Shown here: in pieces, positions 33,403 to 44,614 of the stretch
How positions within the stretch are numbered: the first letter of the stretch is position 1
How the letters are laid out: each line of letters starts with the position of its first letter
DNA from: Nemertoderma westbladi
Taxonomy: Eukaryota; Xenacoelomorpha; Nemertodermatida; Nemertodermatidae
Length of the DNA: 64,000 nt
Direction of reading: 5' to 3'
Assembly (NCBI GenBank): GCA_032718475.1
Contig: JAUCBJ010006404.1
Location: forward strand, 1 to 64,000
Position numbers and translations under genes: made by a program
The notes under the pieces: model-generated
Databases searched by the model: none
What the model was told of the DNA's origin: nothing
Seen by the model: the letters and a program-made list of their open reading frames with translations, nothing else

Positions 33403-34020
33403 CTAAAATAGTTAATTAAATAATTAATATTAATTAAATTCATATTGTCTAATTAAATAAATCTATCTCTGTCCATCTTGTCGGTTACCATACGAGGAAT
33501 GAATTCGTCCCAAGCGTCGTGCTCTCATGAATGTTTTAAGTTCGTTATTCATATACACACTTAAGTCAGTAGGTTTGATCAGTATACCTGCAGCCGTTAC
33601 TAGAAACGCGAAATATAAAATAGGCCTATACTGAACAGAAAAGTTATAACCACTGAGATACAATTTTAAGGCAGTGATTTTTTATGTCCTTTTATTTGAC
33701 TTTTTTTGTCCTTTTTTTTACGAATTATGCATAATGACTTTTGTTGTCCTTTTAATGACTTTTATTGTCCTTTTAATGACTTTTTATGTATGTATTTCTT
33801 CAAACTGTCAGACTGCTGATTTCTGGACTGTCAGACAGTTGATTTCACTATGCCTGTGCCAAAACATTTCATGATTCCATGATTTATAGACTATGAGATA
33901 GATTTCCATATGCGCCTGTGGTAAAAAGACTCTATATTTAATAGTTTGTGGTTGTTGTCGATAATCGATTACCACATGACGTAGCAAAACACTCATTTTA
34001 TAGCCAAAAACAATTACCAA
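33403..34020. other. Non-coding; small tandem repeat
   Basis: About three copies of a TTTTAATGACTTTTATTGTC-type unit at about 33,690-33,790. Nothing else recognised. Confidence 0.45.
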
Positions 34021-34024
34021 TTGA

Positions 34025-34855
34025 TGGAAAGGAGCAGGTTAAGGCCGAGTTTTCTAACCAAAACAATAAACAGTCACTTTAACAAATCAGGGAAAAGAGC
34101 AGGTTACAGAGACGGGATTTTCTAACCAAAACAATAAACGATCACTTAACTAATTGAGGGAAAGGAGCAGGTTACAGAGGCGGGATTTTCTAACCAAAAC
34201 AATAAACGATCATTTAACTAATTGAGGGAAAGGGACAGGTTACAGAGGCGGAATTTTCTAACCAAAACAATAAACGATCACTTAACTAATTGAGGGAAAG
34301 GAGCAGGTTACAGAGGCGGGATTTTCTAACCAAAACAATAAACGATCATTTAACTAATTGAGGGAAAGGGGCAGGTTACAGAGGCGGGCCTTTCTAACCA
34401 AAACAATAAACGGTCACTTTACCAATTCAGGGAAAGGAGCAGGTTACAGAGGCGGGATTTTCTAACCAAAACAATAAACGATCATTTAACTAATTGAGGG
34501 AAAGGGGCAGGTTACAGAGGCGGGATTTTCTAACCAAAACAATAAACGATCATTTAACTAATTGAGGGAAAGGAGCAGGTTACAGAGACGGGATTTTCTA
34601 ACCAAGACAATAAACGATAACATTACCAATTGAGAGAAAGGAGCAGGTTACAGAGGCGGGATTTTCTAACCAAAACAATAAACGATAACATTACCAATTG
34701 AGGGAAAGGAGCAGGTTACAGAGGCGGGAATTTCTAACCAAAACAATAAACGATCACTTAACTAATTGAGGGAAAGGAGCAGGTTAAGGCCGGATTTTCT
34801 AACCAAAACAATAAACAGTCACTTTACCAAATCAGGGAAAGGAGCAGGTTATCCG
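34025..34855 (+). repeat. 68-bp minisatellite, about 12 copies
   Basis: The unit contains GGAGCAGGTTACAGAGGCGG, ATTTTCTAACCAAAACAATA and AACTAATTGAGGGAAA. Single diverged copies lie elsewhere in the window (4.26, 21.76, 24.3 and 58.5 kb), the last inside a DNA element. Confidence 0.95.
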
Positions 34856-35368
34856 TAACACTACTCAGACAGTAGTCATGATCCATTATTGATTATAAAA
34901 CTAATACAGTAATAGGCCTAAATTATGTGAAAGGTATATCCACATTTTCCACAATCCTGCAATCCAGTTTGGCCTATCAATTATTTAAAATTTATTAGCA
35001 CAACCGATAGGCCTACCATTACCGTATTTAAATGGTAGGCTACACAGTAGGCCTATAGCAGTACCGGTGCCGGTACCGGTAATAAAATACAGAAATACCT
35101 GCTTTATACCTACATCTGTACATACAATACAGCAAAATAGTGCTATATATACTAATACCGGTACTGATAGCCTGGGAGAACAGCAGTAGAGAAACCGGTA
35201 GCATGGAACCTAACATTAGACTTTTGGAGGACATAAAAAATAAAAAAAAGGGCAAAAAAAGGAATTAAACGGACAATAAAAATTATTGCGCAATTTTAAT
35301 ATCCCTCCAATTTAGTTATCCTATGTTACAACCAATCAAACAATTTCAAATTTGTATTATTAACGTAA
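34856..35368. other. Non-coding
   Basis: Contains three TAGGCCTA octamers and GTACCGGTGCCGGTACCGGT at about 35,060. No gene seen. Confidence 0.45.
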
Positions 35369-36425
35369 AGGTCGTGTTAGAGCTATCACAAGGGCTCGTG
35401 TTAGCTATCATGAGGGCTCGTGTTAGCTATCATGAGGGCTCGTGTTAGCTATTATGAGAGCTCGTGATAGTAACACGAGGGATCATGTTAGTAACACGAG
35501 AGCTCGCGTTAGTAACATGAGGGCTCGTGTTAGCTATCATGAAGGCTCGTGTTAGCTATCATGAGGGCTCGTGTTAGTAACATGAGGGCTCGTGCTAGTA
35601 ACACCGGGGCTCGTGTTAGTAACATGAGGGCTCGTGTTAGCTATCATGAAGGCTCGTGTTAGCTATCATGAGGGCTCGTGTTAGTAACACGAGGGCTCGT
35701 GCTAGTAACACGAGGGCTCATGTTAGTAACATGAGGGCTCGTGTTAGTAACATGAGGGCTCGTGTTAGCTATCATGACTGCTCGTGTTAGCTATTATGAG
35801 GGCTCGTGTTAGCTATCATGAAGGCTCGTGTTAGCTATCATGATGGCTCGTGTTAGCTATTATGAGAGCTCGTGATAGTAACACGAGGGCTCGTGTTAGC
35901 TATCATGAGGGCTCGTGTTAGCTATTATGAGAGCTCGTGATAGTAACACGAGGGCTCGTGTTAGCTATCATGAGGGCTCGTGTTAGCTATCATGAGGGAT
36001 CGTGTTAGCTATTATGAGAGCTCGTGATAGTAACACGAGGGCTCGTGTTAGCTATCATGAGGGCTCGTGTTAGCTATCATGAAGGCTCGTGTTAGCTATC
36101 ATGAGGGCTCGTGTTAGCTATTATGAGAGCTCGTGATAGTAACACGAGGGCTCGTGTTAGCTATCATGAGGGCTCGTGTTAGCTATCATGAAGGCTCGTG
36201 TTAGCTATTATGAGAGCTCGTGATAGTAACACGAGGGCTCGTGTTAGCTATCATGAGGGCTCGTGTTAGCTATCATGAAGGCTCGTGTTAGCTATCATGA
36301 GGGCTCGTGTTAGTAACATGAGGGCTCGTGCTAGTAACACGAGGGCTCGTGTTAGTAACATGAGGGCTCGTGTTAGCTATCATGAAGGCTCGTGTTAGCT
36401 ATTATGAGTGCTTGTGATAGTTCTA
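35369..36425 (+). repeat. Palindromic 21/22-bp satellite
   Basis: Two interleaved unit types, CTCGTGTTAGCTATCATGAG plus GG, and CTCGTGTTAGTAACACGAG plus GG. Both are near-perfect palindromes centred on AGCT or on TTAGTAA. A longer pattern (ATTATGAGAGCTCGTGATAG followed by TAACACGAGG) recurs every few units, for example near 35,860, 35,925, 36,010 and 36,120. Confidence 0.95.
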
Positions 36426-37005
36426 ACACAGCAACATCATGTTGCTCGCCTTTGCCATATACAATAATATTATCTTCGATATTCACAGCATTGGTACAAT
36501 ATTTATTTGCTTCCCAAATAAGTTTTGAATCTCACTACTAAGTGGACTAGTTCCAATAACCATCTTTTGTGGCAAAATATTCCCCAAGGGGACCAGAAAG
36601 GGACAATCTCAAATTGATGATAACAATTAGTTATATTAAAAGTGCTGAAACAGTTACAGCCACGAAATGTATTATAACTTTTGTTGGGCACAGCAGAGTC
36701 GGTAATGACGTTAGGTGGGATCGAACTGGTTACCTCCGGGTTGGAAGTACACCAGCTAATCAAGCTAATCATTTACCTAGATGCTCAGGTAAAAGATAGA
36801 CCTGGAAATACTACCTGATACCTTGTATGTCCTTTCTTTACTTCCTCAAGGCCTCCCATCTGTCAATACCATAATCTGCTGCCACTGTCCATTATCCGCT
36901 GATACTACAATTTCATTGTAGCGAGTGGTTAAAGACAGCTAAGTACAGTAGGATATATTGTATCGTTCCACACCGACACCACATTCGACTACTTAACTAC
37001 TTTTT
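36426..37005. other. Non-coding; includes a probable SINE fragment
   Basis: About 36,715-36,790, minus strand, has a B-box-like CCAGTTCGATCCC and an A-box-like TAGCTTGATTAGCTGG about 36 bases before it, as in tRNA-derived SINEs. Poorly bounded. Confidence 0.45.
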
Positions 37006-37158
37006 AACCGAAAACTTAAAACCAAACAGCCCAGTTTTGCTCCACTCTCTGAGTCTGCTGATTTCAAAGAGATGCATACTGCACATGATGCTAAGAAGTT
37101 CCAGCAAAAGCTTCAGTTCGACGAGCACCACAGGAGAGTAACACACATAAGGTCAAGG
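37006..37158 (+). pseudogene. Second integrase-tail-like fragment
   Basis: The plus frame reads NRKLKTKQPSFAPLSESADF, then KEMHTAHDAKKFQQKLQFDE, and is clearly homologous to the minus-strand fragment at 33,166-33,330. Beyond it (HHRRVTHIRSRG) the similarity fades, and a LINE tail begins at 37,163. No catalytic part. Confidence 0.5.
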
Positions 37159-37162
37159 GGAG

Positions 37163-37297
37163 TCTACTACTACTACTAGGTCGAGCGAACAACTCGGACA
37201 GTGGAAATGAGATCCTTCCAGACTTCCCGATTTTCCATAGTTGTCGCAATTTCGTTTCTATGAAGTTCAGTGTCCCTTTCAAGTTGGTCTATAGAAA
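37163..37297 (-). mobile_element. 3' end of an RTE-like LINE
   Basis: Read on the minus strand: IDQLERDTELHRNEIATTME, then DLISTVRVV, a stop region with CGCTCGACC and a (TAG)n tail. The peptide matches the C-terminal region of the remnant at 30,985-31,865. This defines the family tail seen at 2,740 and 20,742. Confidence 0.8.
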
Positions 37298-37665
37298 GTA
37301 TTCTAAAACGCAGTAAAAACCACATCAAAGTTGTCCAGAACATCTAGAACCACCCTGGACCAATGATAACCCAATTGAACAATGGGATTATAATAACAAC
37401 GATATTGAGTGTTCTACAACCAATATGTGAGTCTCTCCCACCGACCCTAATAATTCCATTAAACATCCTCCTCTATCACTGTCTCAGATGCACTCGGTGT
37501 GGCGACGCGAGTTCATCTAAGGTATCCCTTGAGTAGCCACGGTGCCCTACTGAGATGGAACCCGGAACTTAACTCTAGTTCACCCGACATTACCGAGTAA
37601 AATATATATCTAGAACTATTGTATGAACTGATAATGAAGTAAAAAGAAAACTATAGAGGGAAAAC
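37298..37665. other. Non-coding
   Basis: Nothing recognised. Confidence 0.4.
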
Positions 37666-37776
37666 TATTTTACATAGAAAACTATTTTACATAGAAAACT
37701 ATTTTACATAGAAAACTATTTTACATAGAAAACTATTTTACATAAAAACTATTTTACATAGAAAAATAGTTTTCAG
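37666..37776 (+). repeat. 17-bp minisatellite, about 6 copies
   Basis: The unit is AAAACTATTTTACATAG; the last copies are imperfect. Confidence 0.93.
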
Positions 37777-38260
37777 CACCACACCACTTAATCAGATATA
37801 ATTGGATTATTAAATTTCTTTAAGTATTTAAAAACCTGACGGTACGGCGTCCTATCTGAAAGATAAACTTTCAGTTTGAAACTGTCAACGAAGTGCCGTA
37901 TGTACGAGACGGACTAGACTTCCGGTATGGGTGTACTGAGATAGGGCTGTATAACGATACTGCTACACTTGTGTATTACTGTACACTATGTAGGCCTACA
38001 TAACCTCCGGCTGTATTATGCACATATATCTAACTTGTGATTATAAAATTAATAACTCATTTAATTTTCTATATAGGTTGCTGTTTGGTTTGAATTTGTC
38101 AGGGTGGTTAATTTCTATTCAGGCTAGACTAATTTATTTCATAAACAAGCACAGATTTAAACGCAAGTCTTTGAGTATAGGCAGACATTTTTATTATTTA
38201 TGGCCCTTTTTAGATCATTTGATCATTTTTTTACTATTTTTTATTAATTTTTCCGAAAAT
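37777..38260. other. Non-coding
   Basis: Nothing recognised apart from TAGGCCTA at about 37,989. Confidence 0.4.
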
Positions 38261-38264
38261 GGTA

Positions 38265-38665
38265 CTACAAGCGATCTCTTTTCCTTTTCGAGATATAGCT
38301 GTCTGTCCTAACGACTGTGTCTGTCCGTCGGTATGTCTGTCAAAACATCCCAAAACTCACTATCGGGCTACAAATCGTGGTCGGTGCCTTCATTTTAGAT
38401 GTCAGTTTTCAAATTTGCCGGATTCGTGTCTGTCTGTATACGGACAGAAATAAAACCTTCAAAAACATAACCGACAGCCAGTCAGGCAAAAGATTTTTGA
38501 AATTATCAAATATGAAAACCGACATCGGAAATGAATTCAGCAAACAGGATAACCCCAAAGCAAACTTTTGGCTATAGCTTTAGTGTTATTTGACAGACAC
38601 TGTCGGACAGATACAGATAGCCGACATACAAAATTAGCAAAAAAGAGAGAGAACATAAAAAATAT
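38265..38665. mobile_element. Palindromic element, diverged arms
   Basis: The left side (ATATAGCTGTCTGTCC, GACTGTGTCTGTC) is mirrored on the right (GACAGACACTGTCGGACAGA, ACAGATAGCCGAC), and TCTCTTTTC is mirrored by AAAAGAGAGAG. The interior frames are short. The arms are degenerate; boundaries are approximate. Confidence 0.5.
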
Positions 38666-38949
38666 TTTCATATTAAATTTTATTTATTATTTATTATTTT
38701 ATTATTTTGTTGTTACCGACAGACCGACGGTACTACTGTAAGGGTAGGCCTACGTTAACGTTAATCACAGCTTCCTCATTCTACCCATTTTCCCATACTT
38801 GCCGAATAGTGGAATGTATACTTCGCCACTACTTATCATTCAGCTATACCGGTACTATTTTAACCGTATGTCTTCTGTTGGTCGGTCTACTACTTGAGAT
38901 TCATATTTATTTACATATGACTACGGAATCCTAGAAACGCCTCACCTAC

Positions 38950-39316
38950 GCGGCCGTCCAAGTATGACGTCTGCACTTTTCCCCAAAATGTCTACCACCC
39001 GCCTCCCTTAAATCAGATGTCATCAGATAGGCGTCTACCACCTCCCTCCCCTAAATCAGATTTAAAAAAAAATTTGTAATAAACTATTATATTATTTGAC
39101 TATGTATATTATGTATATTATATATATTATATGGCTTCGAACAATTAAAATAGGCAAGCTATTTACTCTTCTGCTATATCTCTTCTAGCACATATAAATG
39201 AACATGCTGACGTCAGACTTTGGCTGACCCCCTCCCCTCCCTTCATCAGCACGTCATCAGATTTTCCCACCCCCCCCCCCCCCCCCCTAAAGTGCTGACG
39301 TCATACTTGGACGGCC
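38950..39316. mobile_element. 367-bp MITE, GGCCGTCCAAGTATGACGTC ends, CCTAC flanks
   Basis: GGCCGTCCAAGTATGACGTC at 38,952 is repeated in reverse complement ending at 39,316. CCTAC lies immediately outside both ends (38,945-38,949 and 39,317-39,321), consistent with a 5-bp target duplication. The interior has 18 C at 39,270-39,287 and no coding frame. Confidence 0.75.
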
Positions 39317-39321
39317 CCTAC

Positions 39322-40690
39322 CATTGGTACCAACAAGTACCATAATGAAAGTTACCCACAAATAGCTATGAGTGATAATATTAAACCAATATACGATGAT
39401 ATTAGGTGAGAAATAAACTTGTATATAATATTGTCTATGGAGAGAGAGAGTGATTGGTATGATGTATGATGAGTGCGGACTGCAGAAGGATGTGTCCATT
39501 TTGGATACATTATTTGTAGAAACTGAACAAACAAAACAAACTGAACAAACAATATAGTGTGTTGAACCTGACTAAATGCTGCGTATAAATATTAGCTAAA
39601 GGAAAGGCCCATTAAGGTGCAATGATAACAAGTGGAGGTTATATTAGTAGAGTGAGGGGACAATAAACTCTGAAAGGGGCGGGCCCTTTGCAGCTCGTGG
39701 TTTGACAGACTATAATAATTAATAACTATAGATTTGTCACATATTGAATGTAGTTTCATTCTGTGTGTACGCAGATTCTACCTCAAATATCACCAAACCC
39801 CTTTTGTTGTATTTGACTTATTGGTATTATTGGTGAAGTACATTGTTCTCAATGTAGTTGAGATAACTTTATTGCTATTGAGATGAGAACTAATATACAA
39901 CTCAACCACAAAACTATTATTTTCATTATCGACACACCTCTGGGATCCAAACCAAACCCTTGACTGGTTTACCGACTGCAGGACCCCTGGTCGAACCCGG
40001 AGAGATGGTGGCAGAAGGGGAGTTAGATATTCAACTAGAAGATACACACATGAATCGTGGTATAATTTCGAACTATCTGGACCGAACAAAATCTACTCCC
40101 AGTGATATTTGATGTTAGAAGATCAGCAACTACAATCTGTTAAATCTGCTTGGAATGTTAAAATCTCCCAGGCGACGCGACGTTGTTGATGTTCTTCGAA
40201 CACGAAAATCGACAACAAAAAGAAAGATCCCTTTTGAAGTTGCAGACACTGCTACCCAGTGAGACCCAACGATGGAGTTCAACGAACCCAAGAAAATTTC
40301 AAGATGGTACAACACTGATTGGACGTGAACGGTCATAACGAATCGAATCAATAACGATGAGTTGCAGTACGGCGTCCTACAAATGATTGATGTTACCAGA
40401 ATGTGCATAGTAAGAACGAGATTTAATTCAAACGAACTATGGCGGTCTTAGAACAATAACATGTTGGTGCCTGGGGATCAGCTGAGCGACCTTGTCCCAC
40501 AGGGGGTAGGCAAACTCTGTTCTCAGGTACCTCCAGGGGTCCCTTATAGTGGGCGTAGGCGACTGGGAGGGGGGGGGGGGGGGGGGGTAATGCTTAGGCC
40601 TCTGCTCTCCAGAGGTTTTGATTCCATCGGCAGAACAAGCCTACCCCTCTCTTTATGTGGAGGATGGCCACAAAAAGAGGATGAAGATCA
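39322..40690. other. Mostly non-coding, unassigned
   Basis: A run of 19 G at 40,569-40,587. Short frames only; the plus strand from about 40,640 starts to read as the protein fragment described next. Confidence 0.4.
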
Positions 40691-41930
40691 GAATGGAAGA
40701 TGGGACAGTAGGTTGAAGAGATATTTGATAGCTCTACAACTCTGGCACCAGGACAGCTAAGTAGACTTCGCAGTAGAATAAACTATCATCTGTACAAATT
40801 AACTCATATAAGTGAAGGGGAGAAAATCCAAGCTGTAAAGGATTATAATTTGGGAAAAATTCGAGGGATGGACTTGACTTAAAGTTTAGTATAGGGTGCT
40901 TATTAATATGCAGTCCCACAAAAGTGGAATCCGAGGGATTGAATCTTGAGGATTCCATTAGCAATGTGAGTTGCGAGACTGAAGCGAGTTTAAAGTCTGT
41001 AGCATCCTCGGTTATCCTCGAGGGTAAAGAATTAGAGAAAGAGGAGATTTTGAGACAGGAGAAAATGAGACAAAGTGAATGGGAAAATCTTTAAGGCTCA
41101 TTAAGCCAAGGGATGCCTGTTCATCACCATGGGTGATCTTCCACAGTAAACCCTTCCACTAGTGATTCTCTCTGCTCTTTCGATATTGTAAACACAAAAT
41201 GAGACAAGAGTGGGAATTAGCTGCATCGGAGCAACAGGAGAGAGATAAAGATTGAGTACAAAAGAAGCAGAGAGAGGAGCGTTTCAGGAGAAGAGAGGGA
41301 GGAGCTGGAACGATACGAGAAGTTTCAGTGCAAACAGAGTTCGCACGCATCATGACAGTGAGCATGAGCAGCATGAGCATGAAGAACGTGAGCACAAGGA
41401 GAAGTGCAGCGTGAGCAGTGTGAGTATGAGTGGGAACATGAACAGCTTGAGTATGACGAACAGTAGGAACAAGAGAGAATAAACAGGGAGCATGAGAGAG
41501 AGGAGAGAGAAGCTAGAGTGAAAGTGGAAGTGGAATTAAGAAGGGAAGAGGCGAGAGAACTCGAAATAATGCTAGACAAAAAGAGTAAAGCGGCAGAGAA
41601 GTAGTTTGCAATACAGGATGAGATATCGAGAGAGCAGAGAGAATCGTACGTATACCCAGTAAGGCGCCAAAAGTATTAACCAAGCATGGTATTAATAGTC
41701 CCATAGAATGACCATTAGTAGTGAGACCTAAAGAAAGAGACCAACAAAGGAATAAGGATGAGTTAATACATAGGGATAATTACCTAACAGGTGGAGACAT
41801 ATTTACTGGACAAATAAATAATAAACCAGTTGGAACTCAAGCTGATAATGATGGTAAGGCAACGTATATTAATGACCGCATTATACCAGACCAAAATAAT
41901 TTTAATAACCCTAATTATATAACCGAGTAG
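40690..41930 (+). pseudogene. Broken charged coiled-coil, gag-like frame
   Basis: Pieces of a protein can be read on the plus strand in shifting frames: LAPGQLSRLRSRINYHLYKL and SEGEKIQAVKDYNLGKIRGM at about 40,750-40,870; a Ser/Glu-rich stretch ending KEEILRQEKMRQSEWENL at about 41,088; then, after an inserted SINE piece, MRQEWELAASEQQERDKD near 41,200; EREEREARVKVEVELRREEA with ELEIMLDKKSKAAEK near 41,490-41,605; and a final frame at 41,721-41,930. Highly charged helices of this kind occur in gag-like proteins of LTR elements. No nucleocapsid knuckle or protease seen, so the assignment is inference. Many stops. Confidence 0.4.
41090..41165 (-). mobile_element. SINE 3' fragment inside the gag-like frame
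   Basis: GGCTCATTAAGCCAAGGGAT and ATCACCATGGGTGATCTTCC are the reverse complement of the 3' half of the SINE at 43,721-43,991. It separates two parts of the coiled-coil frame. Confidence 0.75.
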
Positions 41931-43707
41931 GAACAATCAAATAAATAAAGATACAGTACATGTAGTACCGGTAGCATAGTTCTCACCAGTACAGTAGCAG
42001 GGATATATGCCAACCTTAGCGCAGCCCCTCTAACGGTACGTGCAGTAAGTTATCCTATAACTGCTGTAGTATGGTGAAAGCTGCGGCAAAAAGTGGTAGA
42101 TGTATTACAAACAGGTACGCGTCCAGATTTTCGAAGCGGCTAAATATGGGAAGGCAATATTCGGCCGAAATTCGCATGGTCTGTCAGAGTGGGGCGAGTG
42201 GGCATCAGATTCCCTGGCATTTGGCATTCTGTGGAAAGTCAATGGGAGCACCACCCAAGATAGAGTATAATTGGGTCATACATGCAGGAGTCACCGCACA
42301 ACACGGGCAAACAGTGCTAACCCATATGCATAGTCCTATCCCAGAACTGTAGGTAAAGCAGATCTACCCGAGCAACCTATATATCTGCATAGAGGGAGTA
42401 GAGCACCCCAATTTAACGCAGCATGGCACGATATGACACAAGATTTAACCAAACGGACATCAGTCCCGGGTCCCGGTCCCGTTCGGACCTTCATCCAATT
42501 CGGACCTTTTTCTCTTTCAGACTTTCGTCCTATTCGGACCTTTTTCTCTTTCAGACCTTTGTCCTATTCGGACCTTTGTCAGACTTTCATACTAGTCGGA
42601 CTTTTGTATTCGGACCTTCATCCTTGGATCTCCCTGTTGGGTATTTGCTTTACGGTCACCACTTTAAGGTACTGTACATACACCGGGGTGCTGCACATAA
42701 TATGTCATAAAATACAATGCTAAATGCTTTTTTTAACTTCAATATTACAAATTGAAACAATTAGAAATCAACCTAAATGAGGATAATAGCGGTTAGAGTA
42801 ATACTACTGCATTGCAAATAATTGTAACACATTTTGTTTCTTATTAGTTTTTGTATTTGTTATGGTACGCGGTTGTTACAGTACAAATCCAATTTAATGT
42901 TTACTCTGTTCACAAAATAGTACAGAAGGTATCTCTCTCCAGCAATGTCTTCTTTATGGGTCTACTTGCAATCCGTTCTGGAAGACTGGTAAGGTCTGGT
43001 CTGGAGGCCACCATGAGACCCGGTCTGCGAGAGTCATCCAACTTGTCACGAAATATTTCCTGTAACATTTAATGTTTATTTGAAATTGAAGTTTTAGTAG
43101 GCTGTTAGTAATTATCTGTTATAGAACATACAAACTTTATTAAATTATTGCCTTTACTTTTTTACCTTACCTTAATCTGTTACCTTAAACCTTGGGCTTG
43201 GCTGCTACTAAGTTACCATTTTAGGATTTGCATAAGTAACATTCCGTCACCTTCAAGGCAGAACCCCCTAAGCCTATTTTTTTAGTTCGAGATAATCGAT
43301 AAAAACTGTTTATTTTTTAAAGAGATGCCTCAATTTACTTATTATTGTAATTGTGTTTTAACAACTAAATATACAGTATTTAGAATTCATAATAACTAAA
43401 CTTTCAATTTGATTTAGAATGGCCATTGATATATTTTGCGGTTTTATTGTAAAAATTCTGACTTATTTTGTTTTACCAAAATATGGAGGAACAACGTTTT
43501 CTGCCATTATCCCGTAACTATACGATAGTTTCGGGGTAATGCCTAGAAAACATGGTATCCTCAATTTGGCAAAACACCATAAATCAGAATTTTTACAAAA
43601 AACCAACAAAATATATAAAATACAGTAATAGCCAAGGCGTATCGTGCATCCTTGCTTATTTAGTGCGTAGTGCGCACGTAATACTAACATGTTTTGATGG
43701 GGTATTA
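41931..43707. other. Non-coding; short tandem repeat
   Basis: About 42,480-42,625 holds four imperfect copies of a TTCGGACCTTTTTCTCTTTC-type unit. Short frames around it have no family resemblance. Confidence 0.45.
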
Positions 43708-43720
43708 ATTGCTTCTAAAT

Positions 43721-43991
43721 AGCAAAACCAAGCAGCAGCTTGGTCTAGTGGTGACATTACTGTGCTTCCGATTAGGGAGCCTGGGTTCGATCCCTAGATG
43801 GGGCAGCACTGTTTGGGCACAGTGCTTTAAATGCTGCAGCCTAGCCCAACCCCGGCGTTCATCCTTCAGTGGAAGATAAATGGGAACCAAGGCAACTTGG
43901 GAAACAGAGTGGAAGGGTTTACTGTGGAAGATCACCCATGGTGGTGAACAGGCATTCCTTGGCTTAACGAGCCTAAAAGATTCTCCCATTC
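43721..43991 (+). mobile_element. tRNA-derived SINE with 13-bp target duplication
   Basis: A box TGGTCTAGTGG at 43,741-43,751 and B box GGTTCGATCCC at 43,784-43,794, both matching tRNA promoter consensus, with normal spacing. ATTGCTTCTAAAT lies on both sides (43,708-43,720 and 43,992-44,004), a 13-bp target duplication as made by LINE machinery. Transcribed by RNA polymerase III if active. Truncated relatives lie at 41,090 and 25,518. Confidence 0.9.
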
Positions 43992-44004
43992 ATTGCTTCT
44001 AAAT

Positions 44005-44083
44005 GAATTGGAGTTGAGCCAAGGCAATACCTAATACAGGCCATGACATGGGAGGCCTATGCAAAATTAGTGGAGACCGACCT
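44005..44083 (+). repeat. Older dispersed repeat that hosts insertions
   Basis: AATACCTAATACAGGCCATG and ACATGGGAGGCCTATGCAAA occur in reverse complement at 49,886-49,932, where the element at 49,933 interrupts them. Confidence 0.8.
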
Positions 44084-44610
44084 ACTTACTGTCAGACTCT
44101 AGTACGGTACTGTAGAACGGAACTAACAATACTACATACAGTAAACCAATAAACAAGTATCTGACTTCAGGCCACAGGCGCAGTAGTACCAGTCTCTGCC
44201 AGAGTGCCGGGCTGCCGGTAGGTCTACATCGTCTAAAGCTGTAACGCTAGGGCCTACCACTTACTGCACGTACACTATTGTCAGATTCTTCATTGTTATA
44301 GTAATATTGTATTACAGTATTAAAGGCGGACTTCTGTATACATACAGTTAAGGCAGCAAGGCCATAACATGGGGTCAATCTCAATTCTCAATAGGGGGCA
44401 GTGCAACAGTGTCTGGGGGAATGTTATCTAGGGTTTTTTTTTAATGGTTCCATTATTTTTTCAGACCGCGCCGAATTTTAAGTACCTGTAGACTCCTATA
44501 GTGCAGCAGTGCTATTATATTATTTAGATAGGCTGATAGGTTTGGCCTAATCATAACGAGTAGTGGAATAGGCCTACTGGAATAGGCCTAGAGACAATCA
44601 GTTAATAACA
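44084..44610. other. Upstream of the P-type transposase relic
   Basis: Non-coding. Two TAGGCCTA octamers at about 44,571-44,592. No terminal inverted repeat for the P-type element identified. Confidence 0.4.
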
Positions 44611-44614
44611 AATA

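Noticed and set aside
36569-36799. 76-codon frame as a gene
   Set aside because: It covers the SINE-like A/B-box region read in the opposite strand; no protein character.
39975-40020. LTR-retrotransposon primer-binding site (TGGTGGCAGAAG)
   Set aside because: The motif resembles a primer-binding site, but no LTR pair, no upstream TG...CA end and no gag start at the expected distance could be found.
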